This document shows, in pieces, positions 35,354 through 45,400 of a stretch of DNA of 64,000 nt (position 1 is the stretch's first letter; every line of letters begins with the position of its first letter). Below the pieces are notes generated by a model. It saw only the letters and a program-made list of their open reading frames with translations. It made no database searches and was not told where the DNA came from. Origin of the DNA: Desulfomonile tiedjei (GTDB lineage: Bacteria > Desulfobacterota > Desulfomonilia > Desulfomonilales > Desulfomonilaceae); contig JACRDG010000070.1 in the NCBI GenBank assembly GCA_016218715.1, forward strand, positions 1 through 64,000. Direction: 5' to 3'. The position numbers and the translations under genes were made by a program.

Positions 35354-37594
35354 TCAAATAGAAGCCTCCGGTTCATCATCCGGTGGTCCACTGAGTTCAT
35401 CTCGTCTGCGGGCTGCCTCTACGAGGAGCATCTGTCCAGGCCGGTCGATGGTGGTTCGTTCGGGAGCGACCCATGCGAGCGTCGAGAAGAAACCCGACCT
35501 CAACCCGAGGGCCCAGTATAGTGCCTCCTCCCCCTCCAGGCTACCGCACTTGGCATGGCATACTTCCCCGTTGGAGATATACAGGAGCCCCCTTCTCCCC
35601 TCCTGGGACATCACCTCGAGCACGAGCGACTGGCCCGAAAGCAACATCATTTGTACCACATCCAGAACGTCTATCTGCCCCAAGGTGCCCGCGATACGCG
35701 GGCGACTCAGTGCGGAACGGACTTCGTCGCCGACGATCTGCATTAATTGTCCCAGATCGATGGATTTCTCGACAACCCGGTTTATGTAAGCTTCCGACAA
35801 GCCGTGGACGGGTAGTGCCAATCGCTCTCCTTGGGCTAACATGATGAACGGCGGCCTCACGGTTCCCTTGCTCGCACCGAATATGCTGACCCTCTTGCTG
35901 AACTCGACAATTGCCGCGGTGGGGAGCGCTTCGCTGCAAACAATGGCATCGATGTTTTTTTCATGCACTACTTTCACCGCCTCTTCCACTGACCGTGCAA
36001 AATAGACCGGCCCTCTGCCCTGAAGCTCACTTGAAAACTTGCCCTTAATACCTTCATCGGGATCGAAGAAAAGAGTCTTGGGATTGGCTGCCAGGATCTC
36101 CAGGGTTCGATCCTGCAAATCTTCTTTACGCCTTGCCGTCAACGGGAGCTTGACCGTGAATGTCGTTCCTCTTCCCCTCTTGCTGGAGATCGAGAAGGTC
36201 CCGAAGTGTCGCCTGATGATTCCGCAACTGACAGCGAGCCCCAGACCGGCATGAGACTGTTTGGAAGTCCAGAAAGGGTATCCGACTTTCTTCAGCTGCT
36301 CCTGAGTCATTCCCAACCCTTCATCCTGAACTTCGAGAACGGCATGATCGTCTTGGCTGAAGGTCTTGACTACCAGGGTACCACCACGCTGCATGGCCTC
36401 CGCAGCATTTCTGATCAAATGGGCTGCGATCTCCACCACGTCGCTTCGTTCACCTTCGACGTAACACTCCTCAACAAACGAGGATTCCAACTCGATTTCG
36501 ATCCCCTTCTTCGGCGGTTCTACTTTCCAAGACGGCTCGGTTACTTCCAGGGCTTCCCGTACGGCCTCGGAGAAGTCGAACGCGGCCCACGTCGGGGCAT
36601 CACGCTTGGAATAGCCTCGGGAGAATTTGTCCAGGAGATGCAGTGTCTGTGACGCACGCTGACCATCGACTCGTATGCCTTCCAGCGACGTTCTGACGTC
36701 CGTATAGGCCTGTGCATCGATGGCGGTGAGTCCGACGGTCACCTGTTTGCCGATGTTCTCCAATGCATCGGAGAAGTGTCTCACCGACCCGCGAGCCATT
36801 TCAGCGAAAGCCCTCAAACGAGTGCCCCTGCGACTCAGTTCTTGCATCCTCTTCTGGTCGGAGATGTCCTCGGATACAACCTGAAGGCCCGAGACGAGAC
36901 CTTCTCTATCGCGAACGGGCACGACGTAGAGTCTTGCGAATCTGTCTTCTTGCATCCCAAGGGCAAACTCATTGACGACCATCTCATCCGATTCCAGACA
37001 CGATCTCAGGAAATCCGAAATTCCCGATGCACTTAGCTCGGGTTTCTCAAAAAGATTTTGTGGACCCGCGGATCCGCTGGAAGGTATCCCGAACAGGTCT
37101 GAGGCTGCTGCATTGATTTCGGTGACCTCTCCGAGAGGATTGCAGCAGAGTATGCCAACCGGGGAGTTCTCGACCAGTATGCGATACCTGACGTCACTCT
37201 CGCGGCGTTTGTCCTGGGCTTCCTTCAACTTCAAGTGGGACGCGATCCTGATCTCCAACTCCACTCGGTCCAGGGGCTTGGATACGAAATCGTTGGCCCC
37301 GGCCTGCACCGCGGCAAGACGGTCTTCCCTGCGCGTCAGGGCCGTAACCATGATGATCGGAATGTCTCCGTATTCGGGATGCTCGCGGATACGCCGCGTC
37401 ACTTCGAGTCCGTCCATATCCGGCATCATCACGTCCAAGAGCACCATTCGCGTGTCCGGCGCCAGCTTCTCGAGTGCTTCAGGTCCGCTGGAGGCTGTCA
37501 CTGTGCTGTATCCGAAGGACTTCAACAGATGGTCTATGGCCTTGAGGCTGATACTATCGTCGTCCACCACGAGGATCTTATTGAGGCTCGGCAT
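35354..37594 (-). CDS. hybrid kinase REC-PAS-HK-pseudoreceiver-DUF4388
   Basis: A 746-residue protein from the ATG at 37594 (GAAGGG upstream). Order: receiver (5-120, ILVVDDDS, LLDVMMPDMDG), PAS (about 140-260), HisKA-like with histidine in GSVRHFSDALENIG, HATPase (about 370-500, LIRNAAEAMQRGG, DEGLGM, AGLGLAVSCG), a receiver-like segment lacking the acidic pair and phospho-Asp (ILAANPKTLFF...AIVCSEALPT), and a C-terminal DUF4388/PATAN domain (about 635-725, IAGTLGQIDVLDVVQMMLLS, GLLYISNGEVCHAKCG). PATAN domains occur in deltaproteobacterial regulators of gliding and gene expression. It is convergent with the previous kinase (gap 17 bp). Confidence 0.88.
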   Translation of the reverse strand: MPSLNKILVVDDDSISLKAIDHLLKSFGYSTVTASSGPEALEKLAPDTRMVLLDVMMPDMDGLEVTRRIREHPEYGDIPIIMVTALTRREDRLAAVQAGANDFVSKPLDRVELEIRIASHLKLKEAQDKRRESDVRYRILVENSPVGILCCNPLGEVTEINAAASDLFGIPSSGSAGPQNLFEKPELSASGISDFLRSCLESDEMVVNEFALGMQEDRFARLYVVPVRDREGLVSGLQVVSEDISDQKRMQELSRRGTRLRAFAEMARGSVRHFSDALENIGKQVTVGLTAIDAQAYTDVRTSLEGIRVDGQRASQTLHLLDKFSRGYSKRDAPTWAAFDFSEAVREALEVTEPSWKVEPPKKGIEIELESSFVEECYVEGERSDVVEIAAHLIRNAAEAMQRGGTLVVKTFSQDDHAVLEVQDEGLGMTQEQLKKVGYPFWTSKQSHAGLGLAVSCGIIRRHFGTFSISSKRGRGTTFTVKLPLTARRKEDLQDRTLEILAANPKTLFFDPDEGIKGKFSSELQGRGPVYFARSVEEAVKVVHEKNIDAIVCSEALPTAAIVEFSKRVSIFGASKGTVRPPFIMLAQGERLALPVHGLSEAYINRVVEKSIDLGQLMQIVGDEVRSALSRPRIAGTLGQIDVLDVVQMMLLSGQSLVLEVMSQEGRRGLLYISNGEVCHAKCGSLEGEEALYWALGLRSGFFSTLAWVAPERTTIDRPGQMLLVEAARRRDELSGPPDDEPEASI

Positions 37595-37872
37595 AGCACA
37601 TTCCCTTCCACGGAAGTTCAGCTCGTAGTACTTCGACTGAGACCCACCCGCGCCATTTTTCGCGACAGCCGGCACCAACGATTTGCCGGTCAGAGGGTTC
37701 TTGCTTCTTCAGGACAACAACCGTCAGCAAATAGGACAGAACACCAGCATACCAGACGCGAAGATGGACTTCAAATTCTTTCGGGAAGATGCGTTCGTAA
37801 TGGTTCAGCGGGGCTCGAGGCGGCTCTGCGCTCTCGCTGAACGCTTACATCCGTACGAACAGGTACGCCCAG

Positions 37873-39936
37873 CTATTTCACCCGACAGATGTCGTAGATG
37901 GTGCTACAAGCGCCCGCGTATAATGTGTCAATCCAATGGTCCTTCGGCGCACGATCGGTCAACGCCAACCCGCATTCGGAACAGATTTTGATCTTCCCAA
38001 GGCGCCGGAGGATCCTGTGGACGCTGCTCACGAATGTGGCATGGCTCCAGGTCAGCGGGGAGACGGAGAGCGGGTCCCCGGTGAGCGGGTCCATCTGTTC
38101 AGGCAACACCCCTGAAGAGAGAGCGTGTGCCGCTACCCACTCGATGATCTCGACGGCCGCGGCGATCCCCTGTTCATCGTCAGCCTTCTCGCTGAGAAAA
38201 TCCGCGAGCCAAAGCGTGCAAATAAACCACGGATTGCCCGGTATTTCAGGACTGACACGGTGGTAGGAGTCCCCTTCGTAACGAGCCATTCCGCCGACCT
38301 CGGTGCGTACCCAAAGTTTTTCCCTGAGGTCCGACATGGTGGCGACGATCCTCGGGTCCGTTGCCGAATAGAGCCCAAATGCGAACAGGCCCCAAACACT
38401 GGAATCTCTCGTCGGATCGATCTCGATGTGGCCGCTGTCACTGACATGAATCATACGGCAGAAGCGGCCTAGATCCTCCCGCCAGAGGTAAGCCGAAGCC
38501 CCGTCCCGAATCTCTGCCGCAGCTCTCATGTAAGAGTCCGCCTTGTCCACTTCTCCGAAAGCCTGGCAGAACAGCGAGGCCGCGGTAATCCCCGCGAAAA
38601 CGGCCCCCACGGTGAACGCGTGAATCCCCCGCCGCTCTTCCCACAGATCGTACGAAGCCGCAGGGAGCCCGGTCTTTGCGTCTCGGTACTCACACATGAA
38701 ATCGGCAGCTTTCTTAATAAAGGCCTTGTAAAAGGGTTTTATGAATTCCACGTCACGATCTTGCACGAAATGGTGCCAGAGTGCCCAGAGGACCAGGGCT
38801 GTTTCATCTTCCTGAATGGGTAATTGCGGCTGCCCGTCGCTCAACCAGGGGTGCCAGGATGAAGCGAGGGTACCGTCGGGGTTGTATTTGTGGAGCAGGT
38901 ATCCCCCTTTTTCCAGAACGTCGGCGACGAATCGATAGAAATTCTGCGACAGGGAAGCATGTCCGGCTTGATCCAGAGCGGCGGCTACAAGGGCGCCATC
39001 CCTGGGCCATACATACGAATAGGTATCCCTATTGAAGCGGATGACATCAGAATCATTTGCAGCTATGATTCCGCCCTGCCAATCGATCTGGGTTCTCAAA
39101 ACGAGAAGGCTGCGGCGATAAAGCTCGCGTATCGTTTCCGGCAGCAACTCCAGCCGAGGGTTCTCCTTGCGTATCCAGAGATTCCAGTACGCTCGCGTGC
39201 GAGCAATCATATCTTGAGGGCCTTTGCTCTTCACCGTTGCATCGATGCGCCGAACCTCGTCCCAGCTCTGACCTGCGGACAACCAGTAGTGCGCCTTGCC
39301 GCGAGACATCCCCTCCAGTTCAAGGCGAAGGCAAATGACGGAATCGACCGACCCCTGAGCAATGGGATTGCCGGAGAGAGTCCCGTCTTCCGCGTCCCGA
39401 AACGTTCCTTGCAGATTACCGATCCCCTTCTGCCCGACTGCGAACCCCGCGAGGCCTTCCGACTGCTCGGTTCGGCCGTTTACCAGGAAATAGATAGCGT
39501 TCTTGTAGTGGACCACCCCGCCGGTTTCAGGATCGAAGGCTGCGGTATCGCCGACGCTATTGCCCGAGATGTCCAAATCATTGACAAAGAACAGGCGGAC
39601 ATCTCGCTTGCTCGCGTCAAGGTTTTCCACCCTCACCTCTCTGAGGAACGCGTTCTCGTGGAAATCCACCGCATCATGGCACAACAGGAGCAGGCTAAGC
39701 TCTCGACTGTAGAGGCTCACTTCAGTGACCAGGGTTTCCGACACATATTTCAGATCGAGTTCCCAGTCGGTTCCGATCCAGGAAAACCGGCCGTCCACCC
39801 ACACACCGAAGCGAGAGTGATTACCACCGAGGTGATTCTCCTGCCCTACATGAGGGAAGTAGAGGTCTCGCATGCAGTAATCCCGATCGAAACACACGAG
39901 GAGTTTTCCATTCCCTACCGGGATGTCTCGCGACAT
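37873..39936 (-). CDS. glycoside hydrolase family 15 (glucoamylase-type)
   Basis: A 687-residue protein with an N-terminal beta-sandwich (residues 1-270) and a C-terminal alpha/alpha barrel. The GH15 core is clear: FNRDTYSYVWPRDGALVAAA, SSWHPWL, the general-acid glutamate in SYDLWEERRG and the general-base glutamate in LPEQMDPLTGDP. Known activities are exo-hydrolysis of alpha-glucans to glucose, with some family members acting on dextran or trehalose. No signal peptide is seen, so it probably acts on intracellular glycogen together with the phosphorylase at 19216. GGAGACGCACA precedes the ATG. A CxxC-like KICSECG lies near the C-terminus. Confidence 0.93.
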   Translation of the reverse strand: MSRDIPVGNGKLLVCFDRDYCMRDLYFPHVGQENHLGGNHSRFGVWVDGRFSWIGTDWELDLKYVSETLVTEVSLYSRELSLLLLCHDAVDFHENAFLREVRVENLDASKRDVRLFFVNDLDISGNSVGDTAAFDPETGGVVHYKNAIYFLVNGRTEQSEGLAGFAVGQKGIGNLQGTFRDAEDGTLSGNPIAQGSVDSVICLRLELEGMSRGKAHYWLSAGQSWDEVRRIDATVKSKGPQDMIARTRAYWNLWIRKENPRLELLPETIRELYRRSLLVLRTQIDWQGGIIAANDSDVIRFNRDTYSYVWPRDGALVAAALDQAGHASLSQNFYRFVADVLEKGGYLLHKYNPDGTLASSWHPWLSDGQPQLPIQEDETALVLWALWHHFVQDRDVEFIKPFYKAFIKKAADFMCEYRDAKTGLPAASYDLWEERRGIHAFTVGAVFAGITAASLFCQAFGEVDKADSYMRAAAEIRDGASAYLWREDLGRFCRMIHVSDSGHIEIDPTRDSSVWGLFAFGLYSATDPRIVATMSDLREKLWVRTEVGGMARYEGDSYHRVSPEIPGNPWFICTLWLADFLSEKADDEQGIAAAVEIIEWVAAHALSSGVLPEQMDPLTGDPLSVSPLTWSHATFVSSVHRILRRLGKIKICSECGLALTDRAPKDHWIDTLYAGACSTIYDICRVK

Positions 39937-40569
39937 TGTGCGTCTCCAGGTCTGTCCGACGAACGTCGTAACCGTTCAGCTATCCGGGGGAAAATCCCCT
40001 ACTCTCCTTGAAAGGATGGGAAGGGGGATTTGAAGCGACTTCCGGAAAGCCGTCATGAAGAGGGTTGGTCTTTCCCCCCACACGTAACCGACCATTGCCG
40101 ACCGGAACACGTCTTTCCACAGCTAATAGCAATGTGCCAGATCCGTACGCGGTTGACAAGATGCGTCTCGGTGAGTGCTTCATCAGGACTTGCATGTTTC
40201 CGGGTTCTGGGGGTCCCCGCATTATTCGGCGGCAAGAGACAGAAATTCTTGTTCTTCCGGTCAACCATTTGATGTAGTGAAGAAAATCAAGTGGCGTTGA
40301 GGGTAATCAGAGCTGCTTTCGGGTGTGGGTCAACGAAGTTCTGGTTGACAGAGGAGCGGACGGTAAGGTACCCTAAATCCAGGAAAATTGTAGCCTTCTT
40401 GGCACGGTGACGACGGTTCTGCCTGCGTCAGGTCGTTTGTGAAACCACGCGGAGGCCTTTTCTGGGTCAGCAGGGACGTTTCTCGCCCCTCAAGAGGGTC
40501 GAAAATCGCAAAGTGGCAAGGCAGCCGCATGATTCAGGCTTGGTGGGGAGGGGCTGAGGAATCCGAGAA
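39937..40569. other. intergenic region upstream of the candidate RiPP gene
   Basis: 633 bp; overlapping short frames on both strands have no family features. A TTGACA at 40345-40350 is followed by a weak TACCCT, a poor promoter candidate for the downstream pair. Confidence 0.4.
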
Positions 40570-40812
40570 ATGAGTCCTTCACGGTTAAAGTACGAGAAGC
40601 CGACATTAATCGACCTTCAGGACGGTGGGGCACGCTCTGCTCGGGGCGCATGTTTCCCGGTTGGCGGAAGTAACGTCGTGTCCTGCGGTGGTGGAAACCA
40701 TGCAGGCGGCTCCTGCTTCGCCAACGGAACTCAGGCCGGGCTATCCTGCAGCCCCATGGGAAGTGGAGCATCTAGTAACACCTGCGTGGTCGGGCCGGGG
40801 AGAAAGCCGTGA
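40570..40812 (+). CDS. candidate RiPP precursor with five periodic cysteines (ScmA-like)
   Basis: An 80-residue peptide with GAGGA nine bases upstream. The leader contains KYEKPTLIDLQ, the YxxPxLxxL-type element recognised by PqqD-like domains in many RiPP systems. The remainder is rich in Gly, Ser, Ala and Asn, with cysteines at 28, 39, 49, 60 and 72, every 10-12 residues. Each starts a degenerate unit in which Gly usually follows within four residues (CFPVGG, CGGGN, CFANG, CSPMG, CVVG). This fits a radical-SAM-modified or cyclised substrate. It lies just upstream of an HPr-kinase-like ScmC-type gene, the arrangement expected of a SynChlorMet-type cassette. No radical SAM enzyme or PqqD homologue is in the window. 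Confidence 0.7.
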   Translation: MSPSRLKYEKPTLIDLQDGGARSARGACFPVGGSNVVSCGGGNHAGGSCFANGTQAGLSCSPMGSGASSNTCVVGPGRKP

Positions 40813-40824
40813 GATGGGCAGCGC

Positions 40825-41007
40825 ATGAATGTTCGCGAAGGGACTGTCGGAGATAAGAGCCTTCCAAGCATGGATGGTTCAGCCTTGATTCTTTGCGCTC
40901 CGAACAACCGAGTGGTAGCCTTTCCACCTCGTGACCCTGATGATTCCCGCGAGATCCAGGCTCCTCGAGACAGCGTTCCGAACTATGTCAAGACACCTCG
41001 ACAATAG
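40825..41007 (+). CDS. possible small ORF between peptide and kinase genes
   Basis: A 60-residue frame (MNVREGTVGDKSLPS...) that begins 12 bp after the peptide stop and overlaps the kinase-like gene in another frame. No clear ribosome-binding site. The fragment ALILCAPNNRVVAFPP looks strand-rich. It may be spurious or a remnant of a cassette gene. Confidence 0.2.
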   Translation: MNVREGTVGDKSLPSMDGSALILCAPNNRVVAFPPRDPDDSREIQAPRDSVPNYVKTPRQ

Positions 41008-41905
41008 ATCCTTCGTTCTGCAGTTGGACGAACAACGAGCCTGGAATCTGACCGGTACCAACGGTACGGAGGCCTGGCTCGAAGAGTTTGCAGCGGTCCT
41101 GAGGTTGCCGGCGGGCAACTGGGACGGACTGCCGAAGATGACCTTCATTCGCGGGCGCGCTGCAGGGCCGCTTGGATCCAATCCACCATGGCCTCCGGAC
41201 GTGTCAGAGTTGAAAGTCGTCGCAGAGGAACGCTGGGAGCCGAATCACCAGGGGTTGGTCCGTTTTTGGTCCAGGCACGAGGGGCACGACCTTGTGTGCG
41301 AGCTGTTGAACTCCCATGTCCGGCAGGTAGCGATTCTGACCATGGCGCAGGCCCTTCGCCCCGTTTACGAGACGGCCGTTCGGTCTCAGGGGCTGCCTCT
41401 CCACGGGGCGCTGGTGGCACGCGACGGGCAAGGTGTTCTGATTGCCGGCGCTTCCGGCGCGGGGAAGACCACTTGCTTCCGCCGCCTCCCCGCTCCGTGG
41501 AAGGGGCTCAGCGACGACGAGGTCCTGGTGCTTCACCGCGCGGGGAGAGGCTATTTCGCCCACCCACTCCCCACGTGGAGCTGTCACTTTGCCTCGCAGT
41601 CTAAACAGAGCTGGGACCTGACCGAACGCGTTTCTCTTGCAGCGGTTTTCTTTTTGCAGCAAGCCCCATGCGTGGAGGTCTTGCCGATGGGAAGGGCCAG
41701 AGCGGCGGCAAAGATCAACACATCCGCCCGTGAGGCGTCCTTCTGGAGGTTGCGGGCCCCGGAACCTCGAGAAAATGAGTCTTTGAGCACAGCGGTATTT
41801 GACAATGCGTGTCATATAGCACAGGCAGTCCCTGTGTACACGCTCCGGCTGGACCTCCGCGGAGCATTCTGGGAGGAGATCGAGCGTGTCCTCGGTCACT
41901 TGTAG
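40985..41905 (+). CDS. scmC: HPr-kinase-like P-loop protein, SynChlorMet ScmC type
   Basis: About 306 residues from the ATG at 40985; a GTG at 40931 and ATG at 40940 give longer forms, and no site has a strong Shine-Dalgarno. An N-terminal region of ~130 residues precedes LPLHGALVARDGQGVLIAGA and a Walker A loop (GASGAGKTTC). LSDDEVLVL and HPLPTWS then follow, as in HPr-kinase-related proteins of RiPP clusters. The central block and the C-terminal NACHIAQAVPVYTLRL resemble, from memory, ScmC of the SynChlorMet cassette, which normally accompanies two radical SAM enzymes and a PqqD-like ScmD. A phosphotransferase or ATP-dependent tailoring step on the peptide is inferred. Those partners are absent here. 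Confidence 0.7.
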   Translation: MSRHLDNRSFVLQLDEQRAWNLTGTNGTEAWLEEFAAVLRLPAGNWDGLPKMTFIRGRAAGPLGSNPPWPPDVSELKVVAEERWEPNHQGLVRFWSRHEGHDLVCELLNSHVRQVAILTMAQALRPVYETAVRSQGLPLHGALVARDGQGVLIAGASGAGKTTCFRRLPAPWKGLSDDEVLVLHRAGRGYFAHPLPTWSCHFASQSKQSWDLTERVSLAAVFFLQQAPCVEVLPMGRARAAAKINTSAREASFWRLRAPEPRENESLSTAVFDNACHIAQAVPVYTLRLDLRGAFWEEIERVLGHL

Positions 41906-42488
41906 CCGTTCAGGCTGGTTCGTTGCGAGGATTTCGGTACCGGCAACGGCACACGTTTCACCGAGGCGGGAGAGAGATCGCAGGGACGAGAGCTGAGATC
42001 CTCCTCGGGTACCCCAGCAATCTCTGCAGTGAACACGAGTGGGGCAATCTTGGGAGCTTGCTCCGCTTCGCTTACAATGAGAGGCGTTGGAGAGGACCGC
42101 TGTCCTCGCGGAAGCAAGTGGATCCTATCCGGGTTGTGCGTGAGAATGGCGCACGTGTGGAAAAATTCCTTAGCGGTGAGATTTCCTAAGAGTATGATAT
42201 CTTATAACAAGTTAGCCCTCATGTGTGGAAGTTACGCATAAGGGAGTGCTCATGAAGAATCCGTGGCATGATGCCGGAGCGTGGTGCGCACCTAACGTAT
42301 TGAAAATACTAGCGATGGGCACCCGCGTTTGCCTGCGGTACACGAGGTACAGTAATTGCAAGAGCTTTTGTCGGGCATAAAGCTCTCGTGGACACACGAA
42401 ATTGGGGTTCTGCCGCAAGCAGATGTCCGCTGAAACGAGCTAGCACTGAGCGAAGACCGGCGACTACGGGGTTATCGAGGAGGCGTCG
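41906..42488. other. AT-richer intergenic leader of the giant gene
   Basis: 583 bp. It contains an AT-rich patch with TATGAT and TATAAC near 42190-42205 (likely promoter), a 42-codon small frame (42252-42380) and a hairpin (42361-42386: AGAGCTTT, 10-nt loop, AAAGCTCT). No known riboswitch consensus was recognised. Confidence 0.4.
42252..42380 (+). CDS. possible 42-residue peptide
   Basis: ATG at 42252 preceded by AAGGGAG at six-base spacing. The product (MKNPWHDAGAWCAPN..., four cysteines, ending CKSFCRA) resembles no family. Its 3' end overlaps a hairpin, so it could be a leader peptide for the downstream giant gene or chance. Confidence 0.2.
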   Translation: MKNPWHDAGAWCAPNVLKILAMGTRVCLRYTRYSNCKSFCRA

Positions 42489-45400
42489 ATGGGTACCTGG
42501 TTTAAGAGGAGATTCAAGTACTACGGTCCGGAGATGATATTGGATGTCCTGGAAGAGCGAATCGTGCTCGATGCCAGCGTGGCTACCAATGCCGACAACC
42601 ACGACGCCAATGCCGGCTCTACAACCCCTGTCGGCGATGTTCCTACGTCTTCAAATGCGGCTGAATCCTCTGCAGTTGCGGCCTCCTCGACTCAATCGGA
42701 TAGCGTTCATGACGCGCAAGCGCAAGTTTTCTCACAGAAACTCGATGTGGTGCTGGTTTCCAGCGACGTGAGCGCGCTTGAAGTCGCGTCCGTGACAGTC
42801 GCGGACGGAGCGAAAGTCATCGTGTACGACGCGGCCAAGGACAATCTGACAACCATCACTACGGCACTCGACAACTTGGTGCAATCCGCCGGGCAACAGA
42901 TCGGGACTCTGGCCATTGTCGATCACGGCGCGGACGGGCTTATCAAAATCGGCACGGATCACATCACGTCCGGGAACATGTTCAAGTTTTCGGCCACGTT
43001 CGACGCCCTGGGGGAAGACCTGGCTCCCGATGCCCAAATTGAATTTTTCGGGTGTTCCATCGCAAACAGCGCCGGAGGCCAGGCCTTGATCGACCAGGTG
43101 GCATCTTCTACACATTCCGTGGTCTTCGCGAGTACCGATGTCACCGGCGGGACTTCTTCCGATTGGACCCTGGAGTACTCATCCGACCCGGGAGCTGTCA
43201 TAGTACCCCTGTTAACCGTGGGATCGGCCACCGGTCCCGAGCTGATTTTCTCGGGTTATTCACCCGTGGACGACCTGTCAAATCCGGACTGCCACCAGTA
43301 CTTCAGCGCGCTTGACTCCTTGGATGTCCACGCGTCGAATTCCGGAACCGGTTATACTACACAATATGCCGAAATATGGACGTTCCACCTCGACGTGGCG
43401 ACCGATGTGATCATCGGTATGCAGACCTGCCATCCGGATCTGAACCACTCCCACGCCGGTGGTGTCTCCAATAATCTTTTTATTGATTGCTGGCTCGACC
43501 TGTATTCCGGCACCACCACCGCGGGGACCAGGATAGCGTCCATCGACGACTGGATAGGTCCGGGGACGACTCAGGTGCCCGATTGGCACGGGAACGATGC
43601 CCTGCTCGCGGGAGGCGCGACCCTTCACCTTGGTCCGGGCGACTATTGCATTCAGGCTACGAGCTGGAACGACGGCACGTACGACTACATGAACGGCGGG
43701 TACTACCTCCTCTCGAACGTACCACTCAACACCCCTACCACCGGTCACTATGTGGCGCCTCCGACCGTAGGCGACATCCCCGACGTACAGCGGGGTACGA
43801 ATTTCGGTACCTACGACTACGACGTCCATTCCTATTTTGTCGATACGCCAGGAGGAGGCCTCAGTTATCAACTCGGGGCTGTCTCGTACGTCAACGGCCT
43901 CGTGCTGGGGGCTACTCCAACCGTCGATGCCTCGGGAGACGTCCGTTTCACGAGCAGCGCCGGCTCAACCGGTTCTGCCGTAGTTCAGGTGCGCGCCCAT
44001 GATGGAGAACTCTATACGAGGTACGAAACGTTTTCGCTCACAGTGAGCGGGTACGAGCTGCCCATCGCGGAATCCCAGAGCGTCACCATACCCTATGTGG
44101 GCAGTCCGACTCCCCCATCTACCACCATTACCGTCTATGGTCACGATCCTGGTTATACGCCCCATGCCGCGGCCGATGTGCAGTTTGACGTGGTGACCGG
44201 CGACTCCGTGACACACGGGACACTCACCCCTTCCGGCAACGCGATCTATGACGGGCTCGACAGTAGCGGGCACGGCATCTATCACCAAGTCTATATCTAC
44301 ACACCCGACGTAGGTTATCAGGGGACCGACCACTTCAGTTTCACGTTTTCCACTGAGGGCGGCACCTGGAAAGGATTTGCCACCACCGGGATTACCATCG
44401 GAACGGCTCAAGATACGAACAGCAGCTATGACCTGGCGTTCGCAGATCTGAACGGGGATGGGAACTTGGACCTGGTGGCAGCCAAATCCAACGGCGCCAC
44501 GAATCCCGATGTGAACAGCAACTACTACATAGGTAACGGCAACGGCACGTTTCTGAACGGCGTCGCACTGCAATATCTGACAGGGTCGGCTGCCGGTGAT
44601 TCGGTGGTCCTCGCCACCGGCGACCTCAACCACGACGGGTTTGCGGACGTGGTGGTCAGGAATGGTATTGCCGGGGCCACGAGTACCCAGGCCGACGCGG
44701 TTTACCTCTGGAATGATGCGCTTCAAGGGTTCAGTCCCGTTGCCCAGCTCACAAAAGCTTCGGCTCAGAGCAAGGGGTCCATCGCTCTGGATGACTTCAA
44801 CGGGGATGGTAACCTCGACATAGTGAGGGTGTACGACAGTACCGGTGAGATCTTCTTGAACAACGGGGACGGAACGTTCCCGGGTACCGCGAGCATCATT
44901 CTTCCCAATATGGGTGGCACCTATGCCGTGGTAGCGACCGGAGACTTCAACGGGGACGGTGCGGCTGACATCTTCGTGGGAAGATCGGGCGCGGGCGAGA
45001 CCCACTACGTGTTCTTCAATGACGGGTCCGGAAACTTCACATTCACCGATGCGAAGGCCCTTCCTGCCGGAGGGGCCGGGTATGCTACCGACGTAGCGGT
45101 GGGTGACATGGACGCGGACGGCGACTTGGACATTGTTGTCGCGAGAGGAACGAACACCAACTACTTTTACATGAATGGCGGAAACGTCGGCGGATATACC
45201 GATTGGGGCACCCCATACCAGATAACGACGGACGCGAATAACAGTGTGGGCATTGCGCTTGGCGACGTGGACCGTGACGGGGACTTGGATGTTGTGGTAG
45301 CCAACAATGGACAGAACGTGAGGCTGTACTCGTACAACGGCACGACGGGCTTTACAGGGAGCAACCTCAGCAGCGGGAACCTCAACGCGCTGAGCGTCGC

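Noticed and set aside
42380-42488. GEMM c-di-GMP riboswitch before the giant gene
   Set aside because: Some similarity to the closing GACGC...CGGG part was noticed, but the GCAAAC and tetraloop-receptor elements are missing.
39937-42488. Radical SAM or PqqD genes for the RiPP pair
   Set aside because: All frames on both strands were read for CxxxCxxC and PqqD-like patterns; none was found, so the cassette is reported as incomplete.
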